64,000 bases of DNA from an uncultured Muribaculaceae bacterium (GCA_910585285.1 CAJUDL010000011.1:1-64000), one strand, 5' to 3'. Counted from the stretch's first letter, positions 54,914 through 63,780 are shown. Notes: generated from the letters alone by a model not told the origin. A program made the numbers and translations.

Positions 54914-56629
54914 TTAAGCCTCTGCAGACTCAACTTCGGATTCTTTTACCTCTACAACATTCTGAACATTCGGAAGTTCAAGACCGAGATGTTTTTTGGC
55001 ATCTAGCGCCTTAAGCACAAGCCCAAGAACGAGGGCGGCGACACCAAGACATGCAAGCATTACCAACGGAGCAGTGTAGTTATAGCTAACCGATGCAACC
55101 TCTTCCGTCATGGTTCCGTTTGCAAGAGCCTCAGTGATCTGAGGATTTGTTGAATCGAGCACCTTACCGATAAGCATTGGAAAGAGCCAGAGTCCGATAT
55201 TCTGAATCCAGAAGATAAGCGCATATGCCGAACCAATGATTTTTGCGTCAACAAGCTTCGGCACGCTGGGCCAAAGTGAAGCGGGCACAAGGGAGAACGA
55301 TGCGCCAAGTACAAGAATGGTCAGATATGCAACCACAACGCCACCTACCGGACTATCCTTGAACATCGGGAGTATAAATGCGAATGTGAGATGACATGCG
55401 ATAAGAAGCAGTGCTCCCAAAACAAGCATCGAAGCCGCTTTACCTTTATAATCCACATACTTACCAAGTATCGGGGTGATTCCTACAGCAAGGAGAGGGA
55501 ACACAGCAAAAATAGCAGCAGCACTCTGACGCATGTAACCCATCCAGCAATAAAGAACCAGGCAACCGATTGCCACCACAAGCATTACCGAACGCATCAA
55601 CTTGCTTTTGCCGAAATTACTTGCAAACGATGCAAATGCCACTATAAGCATCACAACATACTGCCATACGCTCACAGCATCGCTTCCCCAGAAAGAATCC
55701 GGAGCCACATCCGTAAAGGCGAGATTACACTGAAGCATGTTGACCGCATATTTCTGGAAGGGGAAAATAGCGGAATAATAAAGAACACAAAGGAGCGCAA
55801 CAAGCCAGAATGCCCAGCTTGACAGGATTTTCCCAAGATCGCTGATTTTGAAGGGATCATCCTTCTCTTCTGCCTCACCGGTCTGGGCATCGAGCTTCTT
55901 GTCCATAAAGAAATAGACTATGAACATTATGAGTGCGATCATGAGAAGCACTACACCGAAAGCAACCGAACGCGATACGCTGATTGTGCCTCCGAGTTCA
56001 GCAAACACCGGTGAGAAGATCATACATGTTGCCACACCAAGACGCGCAAGCGCCATCTCAGAACCCATTGCAAGTGCCATCTCACGACCTTTGAACCATT
56101 TTACGATACCACGGCTCACCGTGATTCCTGCCATCTCAACGCCGCAACCGAAGATCATAAATCCGACAGCAGAAAATTTGGCAGATGCCGGCATACCTTT
56201 ATAGAATGGTGAGATTCCTAATTCGTCAAAACCCGGGATATAATTCAGATGATTGGTAAACCAGACATCAAGACTGCTTCCGAGAAATGAATCCGTAAGT
56301 GCGTACCAGTTTATCACTGCACCCACAAGCATCACCGCACCAGACAAAACAGCGGTGAAACGGACGCCCATCTTGTCGAGAATAATACCCGCAAAGATAA
56401 GGAAGAAAATAAACACATTGAGGAAAGTCTCCGATCCCTGCATAGTTCCGAATGCAGTAGAATCCCATCCTCTTGTAGACTGCAACAGGTCTTTTATCGG
56501 CGAAAGGATGTCCATGAATATATAAGAACAGAACATCGCAAACGCCAGAAGACCGAGAGCCGTCCAGCGAGCCCACGCATAATCTCTCAAAGATCCTGCC
56601 GCAGGCGAAACATTTGTAGTCGTTGCCAT
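54914..56629 (-). CDS. MFS transporter
   Basis: 571 residues with about 12 hydrophobic helices and a charged central loop (FFMDKKLDAQTGEAEEKDD near 240-260). GIILDKMGVRFTAVLSG near 82-98 is the loop 2-3 MFS signature in modified form. An extended loop (about 115-150) after TM4 is longer than usual. Similar proteins occur widely in Bacteroidales; substrate unknown. Codon use suggests good expression. Upstream of the Spi gene by 28 bases. Confidence 0.85.
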   Translation of the reverse strand: MATTTNVSPAAGSLRDYAWARWTALGLLAFAMFCSYIFMDILSPIKDLLQSTRGWDSTAFGTMQGSETFLNVFIFFLIFAGIILDKMGVRFTAVLSGAVMLVGAVINWYALTDSFLGSSLDVWFTNHLNYIPGFDELGISPFYKGMPASAKFSAVGFMIFGCGVEMAGITVSRGIVKWFKGREMALAMGSEMALARLGVATCMIFSPVFAELGGTISVSRSVAFGVVLLMIALIMFIVYFFMDKKLDAQTGEAEEKDDPFKISDLGKILSSWAFWLVALLCVLYYSAIFPFQKYAVNMLQCNLAFTDVAPDSFWGSDAVSVWQYVVMLIVAFASFASNFGKSKLMRSVMLVVAIGCLVLYCWMGYMRQSAAAIFAVFPLLAVGITPILGKYVDYKGKAASMLVLGALLLIACHLTFAFILPMFKDSPVGGVVVAYLTILVLGASFSLVPASLWPSVPKLVDAKIIGSAYALIFWIQNIGLWLFPMLIGKVLDSTNPQITEALANGTMTEEVASVSYNYTAPLVMLACLGVAALVLGLVLKALDAKKHLGLELPNVQNVVEVKESEVESAEA

Positions 56630-56656
56630 ATTGTTGTTTAATTGATTTTAATATTC

Positions 56657-56707
56657 ACCCATTCAGCCCTATTAAGCCCCATCTCACCCCATTAAGCCAT
56701 TAAGCCA
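56657..56707. repeat. 10-bp tandem repeat array (short copy)
   Basis: About five units of CCCYATTMAG type (CCCATTCAG, CCCTATTAAG, CCCCATCTCA, CCCCATTAAG) lie upstream of the MFS gene. They are of the same kind as the larger array at 57317-57430. Confidence 0.7.
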
Positions 56708-56724
56708 TGAAGCAGAAGGCACAA

Positions 56725-56762
56725 GCCTAAACCCTAATACCTAATACCTAAAGCCTAAAGCC
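56725..56762. repeat. 7-bp CTAA-core tandem repeat
   Basis: CCTAAAC, CCTAATA, CCTAATA, CCTAAAG, CCTAAAG run up to the 3' end of the thioredoxin gene. Same 7-base period and CTAA core as the arrays near 60.04 and 62.59 kb. Confidence 0.7.
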
Positions 56763-56767
56763 TTCCT

Positions 56768-57295
56768 TTAGTACCACGCCGGGCTGAGCAATTCATTTCT
56801 GAATTCTTTTTCGCTAATCATTCCGGTTATCCTATTGCCTTCATTTCCATCCTCATCAAGGAAAACGAAAGTAGGAACAGCCTGCACCTGATATTTATGA
56901 GCGAGTTCAGGATTCTCATCAATATCTATGGTGATGAAATTATAATCATCTCTAAAATCTTTTGCAAGCGCATGGAAGATTGGCTTCATTTTCTGACACG
57001 GACCGCACCACGAAGCTGTAAAATCGACTACACTCGGCTTCTCATTAGAAACCATATGAGTAAGTATAATTCCATCGTCCTCAATATTTCCACCGGCTTC
57101 TGCATTACCATCATTGTTGGAATTCTCACTCGCATGAGTCTCCAGCCCGGATGCATCCTTAGCATCTGCTGCGGTTATTGCAGCCGCAGTCTTCTCCTTT
57201 CCCAGCTCCTCTGGATTCTTATAATTGCTTTTGCCGCCACAGCTAACAAGCCCCAAAGCAACAAGCGCCACGCATAAAAAATAACTTCTTTTCAT
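56768..57295 (-). CDS. Thioredoxin-fold lipoprotein
   Basis: 175 residues from ATG at 57295; the upstream open frame (to 57379) is translated repeat DNA and lacks signal features. Lipobox LGLVSC (Cys19), a linker of about 65 residues rich in A, N, D and E, then a thioredoxin domain (about 83-175) with FTASWCGPCQKMKP (redox CxxC near 94-97) and the cis-proline in VQAVPTFVFL. Probably exposed to the periplasm, reducing or oxidising envelope proteins. It sits isolated between two repeat arrays. Confidence 0.88.
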   Translation of the reverse strand: MKRSYFLCVALVALGLVSCGGKSNYKNPEELGKEKTAAAITAADAKDASGLETHASENSNNDGNAEAGGNIEDDGIILTHMVSNEKPSVVDFTASWCGPCQKMKPIFHALAKDFRDDYNFITIDIDENPELAHKYQVQAVPTFVFLDEDGNEGNRITGMISEKEFRNELLSPAWY

Positions 57296-57316
57296 AAATT
57301 TCAAATTACCTAATTC

Positions 57317-57430
57317 TCTCCCATCCCCATCTATCCCTATTCCGCCCCATTCAGCCCTATTCAACCCCATCTCCCCCATTCAGCCCTATTCCGCCCCATA
57401 TCGCCCCATTCCGCCCCATATCGCCCCATC
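57317..57430. repeat. 10-bp tandem repeat array (long copy)
   Basis: About eleven units of CCCYATTCNG or CCCCATATCG with an almost constant 10-base period lie in the 5' region of the thioredoxin lipoprotein gene. The array is G+C-rich against the background. Unit sequence matches the short array at 56657-56707 on the other side of the gene. Confidence 0.75.
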
Positions 57431-57525
57431 ATCCCGAGGCGGAAAGAAAGCACATCGGAGACCTTACAATAATAACTGCAAGATCTCCGACATTATTTTA
57501 TGCTTTATGTTATTTCCGAGGAATA

Positions 57526-59181
57526 TTATATTTCCTTGTTGTGTTCAAGAAGCAGCGTCATCGACGGACGGTCGCAGATCTCAGACGGGCCGAAATACTG
57601 GATCGGACCGGGATACTGATAGAGAGTGTTGAGTGCGAGAGTCTCACGCATAGAAGCAAACTTCAGATACGGACGGCCATTGAGATTTACGAGAGCCTTC
57701 TGTATCACAGGCTTCATCTCACCGTTACGACGCTCCATATTCATCATCATGGTGATTGGAATACCACCACAGATCCAGTTCTCTGTTTTGTCGGTAAGGT
57801 TGCGCACACTCGACATATAGCCGGTGAGACCGGAATTGATAAGCATTGCAGCGTTATAACCGAGAGCGTATGTATAGTCAGCATCGAAGTTTGTTGGATC
57901 AGCACAGCGACCTTCATAGCCGAAGAAGTGATGCTGTGCGGCGAACTTACCGCTGTATTCACCGGATTCAGCCATCTCGTCAAGACGCTTTGCAACCATC
58001 TGGCTCAGCAGGCTCTCAGTTTCGATGAGAGAAACCTGTACATTGCCATGGCTGTCACGATCGAGACTGAGCTGGAGGGCGATAGTCTTGGGAAGCATCT
58101 TGTAAAGATCCGCATTTGCCGGGGAGAGATGACGATGGATAGCCTCAAGCTTCGCATTCTCCTCGAGTGACTCAAGTTCATCAGCGTATTCAACGAGAAC
58201 ATCATTAAGCTCAGCGATAAGGGTCTTCATTGAAGGTATGAATTCAATAAGACCTTCGGGGATGAGGACAGTACCGAAGTTCCATCCCAATTTTGCACGC
58301 TCAGCGATAACATAGCATATGTAGCTTACAATATTGTCGAGAGTCATGCGCTTTGCAAGAACTTCCTCTGAGATAAGACAGATGTTCGGCTGTGTCTCAA
58401 GTGCGCACTCAAGAGCGATATGAGAAGCTGACCGACCCATCAGCTTTATGAAGTGATAATATTTCTTTGCAGAATTGCAGTCACGCTGAATATTACCGAT
58501 AACCTCGCTGTATACTTTGCAAGCTGTGTCGAAACCGAAAGATGTCTCGATCCATTCGTTCTTAAGGTCACCGTCGATAGTCTTAGGCACGCCGATAACC
58601 TGAACTCCGGCACCGATGTTCTTGTAATATTCGGCAAGCACGGCTGCGTTGGTGTTTGAATCGTCACCACCAATAATAACAAGAGCCTTGATGTTAAGTT
58701 CTTTCAGGATCTTAAGACCGGCTTCAAACTGCTCGGGAGTCTCAAGTTTTGTACGACCGGAACCAATGATGTCAAAACCACCGGTGTTGCGATATTCAGC
58801 AATATAGCCGGCTGTCAGCTCCATGTATTGATGATTGATGAATCCTGCAGGACCCATAAGGAATCCGTAAAGGCGGTTTTCCTTGTTGAGTTTCTTAAGA
58901 CCATCGAAAATACCACTTACCACGTTGTGTCCACCGGGAGCCTGACCACCGGAGAGGATGATACCTACGTTAAAGGGCTCCTCTACGCGTTCCGGCTTGT
59001 CATTGTGTTCGAACTGCACGATAGGCATTCCGTAAGTGTGAGGGAATCTTTCTTTGATTTCTTCCTGATTAGCTACAGATTCGGTTGCCTCTCCAAATTT
59101 CACTTTCACATCGCCCTGAAGATCTTTGGGCAATTTGGGCTGGTACTCAGCTCTTACTCGCTGAAGTGCACTCTTTTTCAT
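57526..59181 (-). CDS. pfp: Diphosphate-dependent 6-phosphofructokinase
   Basis: 551 residues, the long PPi-PFK form. Motifs are GIILSGGQAPGGHNVVSG near 73-90, IGGDDSNTNA near 170 (the second D in GGDDS marks PPi rather than ATP use), PKTIDGDLKN near 205 with the catalytic Asp pair, and MGRSASHIALECAL near 248. It converts fructose 6-phosphate with PPi reversibly, the usual glycolytic enzyme in Bacteroidales. Confidence 0.95.
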   Translation of the reverse strand: MKKSALQRVRAEYQPKLPKDLQGDVKVKFGEATESVANQEEIKERFPHTYGMPIVQFEHNDKPERVEEPFNVGIILSGGQAPGGHNVVSGIFDGLKKLNKENRLYGFLMGPAGFINHQYMELTAGYIAEYRNTGGFDIIGSGRTKLETPEQFEAGLKILKELNIKALVIIGGDDSNTNAAVLAEYYKNIGAGVQVIGVPKTIDGDLKNEWIETSFGFDTACKVYSEVIGNIQRDCNSAKKYYHFIKLMGRSASHIALECALETQPNICLISEEVLAKRMTLDNIVSYICYVIAERAKLGWNFGTVLIPEGLIEFIPSMKTLIAELNDVLVEYADELESLEENAKLEAIHRHLSPANADLYKMLPKTIALQLSLDRDSHGNVQVSLIETESLLSQMVAKRLDEMAESGEYSGKFAAQHHFFGYEGRCADPTNFDADYTYALGYNAAMLINSGLTGYMSSVRNLTDKTENWICGGIPITMMMNMERRNGEMKPVIQKALVNLNGRPYLKFASMRETLALNTLYQYPGPIQYFGPSEICDRPSMTLLLEHNKEI

Positions 59182-59235
59182 GTCGTTTCTTGATATCTTG
59201 TTTTTACCTTGTCAAAATTGTTTACAATCCGGACG

Positions 59236-59266
59236 CAAAGTTAACAAATTTAATGAATTTATGCAA
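59236..59266 (-). promoter_or_regulatory. Promoter of pfp
   Basis: On the minus strand TTG (59266-59264), 20 bases, TAACTTTG (59243-59236). The -33 box lies in the last codons of kdsB, so pfp has its own promoter. Confidence 0.65.
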
Positions 59267-60014
59267 GAGAATCGAGCATTTCCTCTGCTGCCCGCAGGTC
59301 GGCTTCAGTGTCAATGCCGATGGTTGAAAACTCTGTTAGCCCGACTTTTATTCCATAACCGTTTTGCAGCCATCTGAGCTGTTCAAGACTCTCCGCTTTT
59401 TCAAGGCTCGATTCCGGCAGTCTCACAATTTCCGAAAGAGTCTTCGCCTTGTATCCATAGATACCGATATGCGTATGAAACTCAGCCTCTTTAAGCCAGT
59501 TCTTCCAATCAGTTTTTCTCACATAAGGTATTATGCTTCGTGAAAAATAAAGAGCATTCATCTCATTGGAGAAAACCACCTTCACAAGATTTGGATCAAA
59601 CAAAGCATCAAAACCTCTCGTGGCATCAAATCTCATCGCCAATGTGCCGATTTGCGCTTCAGGGTTATTCTCAAAAATCGCCACAAGTTTCTGAATCTGC
59701 TCAGGTCTGATAAATGGCTCATCTCCTTGCACATTGATCACGACATCCGCATCACTTCCAAGCAAGCAGTATGCCTCTTCAACCCTTTCCGTGCCGCTTC
59801 TATGCTCCCGGGAAGTCATCACCGCCTTAAAACCGGCAGCTTCAACGCAATCGAATATTCTCTGATCGTCAGTTGCAACAGCAGCTTCAACGCCCGCTTT
59901 TGTGACCTGACGACATACTCTTACGATCATCTCCTCACCACCGATCTTTGCCAGCGGCTTACCCGGAAATCGACTCGATTCATACCGGGCAGGTATAATA
60001 ACTATATATTTCAT
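59259..60014 (-). CDS. kdsB: 3-deoxy-manno-octulosonate cytidylyltransferase
   Basis: 251 residues. It activates KDO with CTP for LPS core synthesis. Motifs are IIPARYESSRFPGKPLAKIGG at the N-terminus (nucleotide site), INVQGDEPFI near 93 (metal Asp), and HIGIYGYKA near 183. Standard length. Cytoplasmic. Confidence 0.97.
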   Translation of the reverse strand: MKYIVIIPARYESSRFPGKPLAKIGGEEMIVRVCRQVTKAGVEAAVATDDQRIFDCVEAAGFKAVMTSREHRSGTERVEEAYCLLGSDADVVINVQGDEPFIRPEQIQKLVAIFENNPEAQIGTLAMRFDATRGFDALFDPNLVKVVFSNEMNALYFSRSIIPYVRKTDWKNWLKEAEFHTHIGIYGYKAKTLSEIVRLPESSLEKAESLEQLRWLQNGYGIKVGLTEFSTIGIDTEADLRAAEEMLDSLA

Positions 60015-60026
60015 TATGTTTTTATA

Positions 60027-60066
60027 AATTCCTAATTCCTAATTCCCAACTCCTAATTCCTAACTC
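60027..60066. repeat. 7-bp CTAA-core tandem repeat
   Basis: Units CCTAATT, CCTAATT, CCCAACT, CCTAATT, CCTAACT between kdsB and the YbhN-like gene, whose stop codon lies inside the array. Confidence 0.75.
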
Positions 60067-61127
60067 TTCCTCATTTTCCCAATGGTTTTGTTCAGCCATG
60101 ACGGAACCAGCACAGCTCCAATAAAGAGATATAGATAATACGTGATTATGCGCCAGAATATTGCTAAGATAAGCGCCATACCAGCCGTGCCTATTATATC
60201 ACCATAATATTCTGAAAAGAGCCATTCGCTGAGACCAGCCCCTCCCGGTGTCGGACTTATCATGAGCACAACCCAGATCACAAACTGACGGGCAAGTATC
60301 ACCCACTGATATTTGTCATCTGCCGGCACGAACCCGAAGAAAAGTGCGTTAACCACAAGATAACGTGATGTCCACGAGAGAGCTGTGCCACAAAATACTT
60401 CCAACCAAAACCGAAAAGGCTTAGTCTGAAGTTCTTTTGAAGTTGCAACCATATTGGCTCCCAAGCCGCTTATCTGAGACGACCATTTGCGCAACCACCG
60501 CCATGTCGCCAACTTGTCAAGCACTTTCTGAATCCACAATGGTTTCCAGATTATACCTACAAAAAGAATGAACGTCCAGGCGGTAATCAACAGATATACC
60601 GTCCAGAAGGTATATTTGATACCATGTGCAAATGTTGTGCCAGTGGAAGTAAAAATTTCTGATGCAGGAGTAAACAAAACAACAAAAGGACAAGCCAGAA
60701 CAAAAAACAACTCATCCATAAAGAGTGTGGTCAACATTAGGGTCGTTGCCCGTCCGATCTCTATTCCTTGTGAGTTTAGGAATACCATCCCCAGAGAACT
60801 CCCACCCACTGCCGAAGGGGTGATGCAATTGGTAAATTCACACAGCATATCCACCTTCCATGCCTGCGCCCAAGTCAGTTTTCTATCGGTCAGAGCGCGA
60901 AATCTCCATGTCAATCCAAAATCCCGTCCGAACATACACATGAAACCGATTACAATGCAAGCGATTACGCGCCAATCGAAATGAATACTTTTCCAGATAT
61001 CTGCAAAATCCTCCTTTTTCGCATCGTGCACAAACATAAGCACTACTACCGCCAAACCAATTGCCACGGGCAGCATTACTTTCCAGAACGAGAATCCGGA
61101 TCCTGTATGTTTCGCATCAGTGCTCAT
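60060..61127 (-). CDS. YbhN/UPF0104-family integral membrane protein
   Basis: 355 residues, eight to nine hydrophobic helices, of the lysylphosphatidylglycerol-synthase transmembrane (UPF0104) fold. Family-type motifs are NCITPSAVGGSSLGMVFLNSQG near 113-135 and SPTPGGAGLSEWLFSEYY near 290-307. Lacks the C-terminal aminoacyl-transferase domain. Such proteins are thought to move or flip lipids. It overlaps the stop of the glycosyltransferase gene (ATGA type), so the two probably work on a glycolipid together. Confidence 0.85.
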   Translation of the reverse strand: MSTDAKHTGSGFSFWKVMLPVAIGLAVVVLMFVHDAKKEDFADIWKSIHFDWRVIACIVIGFMCMFGRDFGLTWRFRALTDRKLTWAQAWKVDMLCEFTNCITPSAVGGSSLGMVFLNSQGIEIGRATTLMLTTLFMDELFFVLACPFVVLFTPASEIFTSTGTTFAHGIKYTFWTVYLLITAWTFILFVGIIWKPLWIQKVLDKLATWRWLRKWSSQISGLGANMVATSKELQTKPFRFWLEVFCGTALSWTSRYLVVNALFFGFVPADDKYQWVILARQFVIWVVLMISPTPGGAGLSEWLFSEYYGDIIGTAGMALILAIFWRIITYYLYLFIGAVLVPSWLNKTIGKMRKS

Positions 61128-62317
61128 CTCTTGAATCTTCTGATAATCGCATCATAACGGTCGCTGACTTCATCCACCACATCCTCCCAACTTCTTACAA
61201 GAGTTTCCCGCGCACCGGTTGACACCATTTTAAGCTCGTCAGGATTATCGTGGAGATGCCTAACAAGCTCTGCAAATTTCATGGGTGACTTATCGGTAAG
61301 AAAACCGTTTTTTCCGTCATTGATAACTTCCGAAGCTGTTGACCCTTTCAGAAGAATCGCTGGCGTGCCCATCGCCGCAGCCTCTCTGACCACGAGCGGA
61401 GCGTTGTCATAAAAAGAGGGGAAAAGGAAAAGATCCGAAGCCGCATAATAATCGCTGAGAATCTCACGCTCCCTTATCACCCCATGCAATTTCACCTTAT
61501 CTGAAAGTCCATAGTCGGCAATGCGTTTTTTAATATCATCGAAAGCATATCCGTTACCTATGAAATTCATTTTAAAAGGTACGGTACCATTAATTTCTTT
61601 CAGCGTATCAATGACCACATCAAGCCCTTTCTCCCAAATGTGCTGCCCCACAAACAACAAGGCTATTTCATCGTCTTTGATGCCTAACTTATGTTTGGCG
61701 TTTCTCTTATATTCACCGACATCTCCCTTGATGATCGAAGCGAAATCATTACCATTCTCCACTACCGTAAGTTTACCCTTAAAGCCATATTCCCTCACGG
61801 TATCCTCAACCTGCGCCTGTGGAATCCACACTTCATCGCAGGCATTAAAGAAATTCAGTATGCGCTTCATTATAATCGGCACACACCAGGGAGTCTTGCG
61901 AAAAGAATGCTCCAGATCCGAACGATACTTAGAATGGAAAGTACCTACAAGAGGCACATTCTGGTGTTTCTTCACATACACTGCAAGCCTGCCCGAAGAG
62001 AAAGGACAATGAGAATGAAGCAACTTGAAATTTGTGTCGCGAAGACGCTTCCATATGAAAGGATCGCACTTGGGATACCCGTAGCGATACGGATGACGCG
62101 AAGCAATCGGGAGAGAGAAATACCTCACAACATCGAAAGAATACGAATTCTTTTCCGGATTCCATGGCGTTACCACGCATGGTGTCCTACCCTTCTGCTG
62201 AAGCCAATAGACATAATTTTCCACGGTCAGTGTAACGCCATCAAGAATTGGCGGAAAACTGTCATTGAAGATTCCGTAGAGATCTTTTGCTTCAGGGTGT
62301 GAAAAGGGTCCTTTCAT
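61124..62317 (-). CDS. GT4 family glycosyltransferase
   Basis: 397 residues, GT-B fold. N-terminal DSFPPILDGVTLTVENYVYWLQQKG (about 19-43) is the acceptor-side glycine loop. HSHCPFSSGRLAV near 100 follows, then the nucleotide-sugar side with LLFVGQHIWEKGLDVVIDTL near 225 and the EX7E motif in FPSFYDNAPLVVREAAAMGTPAI near 305-325. It resembles lipid mannosyl- or glucosyl-transferases such as those making phosphatidylinositol mannosides or glycosyl-diacylglycerol. It starts the transcription unit with the YbhN-like gene. Confidence 0.9.
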   Translation of the reverse strand: MKGPFSHPEAKDLYGIFNDSFPPILDGVTLTVENYVYWLQQKGRTPCVVTPWNPEKNSYSFDVVRYFSLPIASRHPYRYGYPKCDPFIWKRLRDTNFKLLHSHCPFSSGRLAVYVKKHQNVPLVGTFHSKYRSDLEHSFRKTPWCVPIIMKRILNFFNACDEVWIPQAQVEDTVREYGFKGKLTVVENGNDFASIIKGDVGEYKRNAKHKLGIKDDEIALLFVGQHIWEKGLDVVIDTLKEINGTVPFKMNFIGNGYAFDDIKKRIADYGLSDKVKLHGVIREREILSDYYAASDLFLFPSFYDNAPLVVREAAAMGTPAILLKGSTASEVINDGKNGFLTDKSPMKFAELVRHLHDNPDELKMVSTGARETLVRSWEDVVDEVSDRYDAIIRRFKR

Positions 62318-62401
62318 AACGACTGCAAAATTAACTTAATTTAATAACAATTAAACTATGTATTTGTAATAATTTTAATAAAAACTTTTTTTATCGCAAT
62401 A

Positions 62402-62433
62402 TTTGCATGATTCAAAAAAAAGTTTTAACTTTG
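62402..62433 (+). promoter_or_regulatory. Promoter of tRNA-Cys
   Basis: TTTG (62402-62405), 20 bases, TAACTTTG (62426-62433) on the plus strand, a perfect consensus. The sequence from the -7 element into the transcript, AACTTTGCACTCGCAAA, is identical to that at the left-edge promoter. Confidence 0.85.
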
Positions 62434-62453
62434 CACTCGCAAAAGCGAAACAA

Positions 62454-62527
62454 GGTGCCATGTCCGAGTGGTTAGGTACCGGTCTGCAAAACCGTTCACA
62501 GCAGTTCGAATCTGCTTGGCACCTCCA
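62454..62527 (+). tRNA. tRNA-Cys (GCA)
   Basis: Acceptor stem GGTGCCA (62454-62460) pairs with TGGCACC (62517-62523), discriminator T and encoded CCA (62525-62527). The anticodon loop CTGCAAA gives anticodon GCA. The T-arm AGCAG-TTCGAAT-CTGCT is complete. 71 bases plus CCA. Confidence 0.97.
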
Positions 62528-62562
62528 AAAAAAGCTGGATAACTAAGTTATCCAGCTTTTTT
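62528..62562 (+). terminator. Terminator of tRNA-Cys
   Basis: A 16-bp stem (62528-62543 with 62547-62562) with a three-base loop; six A at the start pair with six T at the end. Confidence 0.9.
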
Positions 62563-62577
62563 AATTCCCCTCAATTT

Positions 62578-62612
62578 CTAATTCCTAATTACTAATTACT
62601 AATTCCTAATTT
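62578..62612. repeat. 7-bp CTAA-core tandem repeat
   Basis: Units CTAATTC, CTAATTA, CTAATTA, CTAATTC, CTAATTT run to the 3' end of the propeller gene and overlap its last codons. Period and core match the arrays near 56.74 and 60.04 kb. Confidence 0.75.
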
Positions 62613-63600
62613 CATATACATAAACTTCATGCACTTCTCCGGTGTATCCTTCCTCTGAAATCGGACCCTGACTCATCCCGAGCACAATCCGTGTGCCTCT
62701 GTTGTTAAGCACAAGAAGATCATTATTAACGGGATCAATGGCAACACCCTCAATTTCGCCTGCACGTTTAAAATCCGCCATCTCCCGGAAATGTTCCACT
62801 CTCCCCTTCTGTGCACCGGCAGCAATCAAACCTTTGCGCATAACCGGCTTTCCATTCTTATCGAGTTTAACGCTGAAAGGTGTATCCTTCACTACCTCTT
62901 CTCCATTTTTCAATCCCGTATAAGGCACTTCGCCCAACTCAGCCACATAAAGATTGTCTGGAATACCGTATGCAGCCTCACCGTCATCAGCAGAAAATAC
63001 AATCTTGCCATCGGCTATTGTAATGCCCTGACACCAATAAGGCGTCGGCATACACTGCATCTTCGTGTGATACTTACCCGTTTTCAGATCATAGCAATAG
63101 ACATAACGGGAATCCACCCAGTCGCTCATCCACACCATATTTCGGTCGCGATCCACGGCAATACCCGACACCTCCACCTGTCCCGACTCCGGACACCAGG
63201 GAAGATCACGTTTCCATTCAAGAGTATTCGCATCATATATAGACACCGCTATATTATAGCCGCGCCCATACTCAAACTTCTCGATTCCGCAATAAATCTC
63301 CCCGTTCCACACATCGATATCGCCAAAATGATTGGCAATCTCAGGATGCCGGAACGGCTGTTTATTGACAGCCACAAGATTCCAGTCCTTATCATACTTA
63401 TATAGCGCCTTTGTATCAGACACATAATAGAAACTACTGTCGACAGCAATTCCCTGCCGTCCCTCCACAGGCACTATTTTCTTGAGGCGATACTCCTTTG
63501 CCAATCGCTGCGCATCCGCCTCCGCAGAGCACACGCACAAGGCTGCAGCCATCCCCGCCAAGATTCCCAATCTATACAAACTGTTCATCTCTATTTTCAT
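62599..63600 (-). CDS. Secreted beta-propeller-like protein of unknown function
   Basis: 333 residues (or 329 from ATG at 63588). Signal peptide (LGILAGMAAALCVCSAEADA) then repeating beta blades: GIAVDSSFYYVSDTKALYKYDKDWNL, SGIAVDRDRNMVWMSDWVDSRYVYCYDL, QGITIADGKIVFSADDG, EGVAIDPVNNDLLVLNNRG. The spacing of about 45-60 residues fits a five- or six-bladed NHL/YncE-like propeller. No catalytic motif. The last residues are encoded in the 7-bp repeat. Confidence 0.7.
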   Translation of the reverse strand: MKIEMNSLYRLGILAGMAAALCVCSAEADAQRLAKEYRLKKIVPVEGRQGIAVDSSFYYVSDTKALYKYDKDWNLVAVNKQPFRHPEIANHFGDIDVWNGEIYCGIEKFEYGRGYNIAVSIYDANTLEWKRDLPWCPESGQVEVSGIAVDRDRNMVWMSDWVDSRYVYCYDLKTGKYHTKMQCMPTPYWCQGITIADGKIVFSADDGEAAYGIPDNLYVAELGEVPYTGLKNGEEVVKDTPFSVKLDKNGKPVMRKGLIAAGAQKGRVEHFREMADFKRAGEIEGVAIDPVNNDLLVLNNRGTRIVLGMSQGPISEEGYTGEVHEVYVYEIRN

Positions 63601-63610
63601 TAACTTCCCC

Positions 63611-63640
63611 CAAAGTTAATAAAAAATCCGCAAGCCCCAA
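63611..63640 (-). promoter_or_regulatory. Promoter of the propeller gene
   Basis: TTG (63640-63638), 19 bases, TAACTTTG (63618-63611) on the minus strand. The start site would be about five bases ahead of the ATG at 63600, so either that mRNA is almost leaderless or translation begins at 63588. Confidence 0.6.
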
Positions 63641-63660
63641 TTTTTCATAGCGATTATCTT

Positions 63661-63780
63661 TCAGCCGCAGCCGGCTCTTTTAGGCTCAGCCGGTTCCGTT
63701 CAGCATCTGCGGTTCCGTTTAGCGAGCACTGTTCGCGGCTCCCTCAGAGCCGGAAGGAGCGCACTACGCTCCAGTCGATA
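63661..63780. other. GC-rich spacer with short hairpins and a direct repeat
   Basis: A stretch much richer in G+C than its surroundings. It has a 14-base direct repeat CGGTTCCGTTYAGC (63691-63704 and 63710-63723), the hairpin CGGCTC/GAGCCG (63736-63741 with 63747-63752) and the hairpin GGAGCG/CGCTCC (63756-63761 with 63767-63772). It follows the end of the glycosyltransferase gene. No open frame with coding character. Confidence 0.5.

Noticed and set aside
57317..57430. CRISPR array
   Set aside because: The repeat unit is only 10 bases with no spacers and no cas genes nearby.
57541..58170. 209-residue plus-strand frame
   Set aside because: Antisense to the highly conserved pfp gene and without motif.
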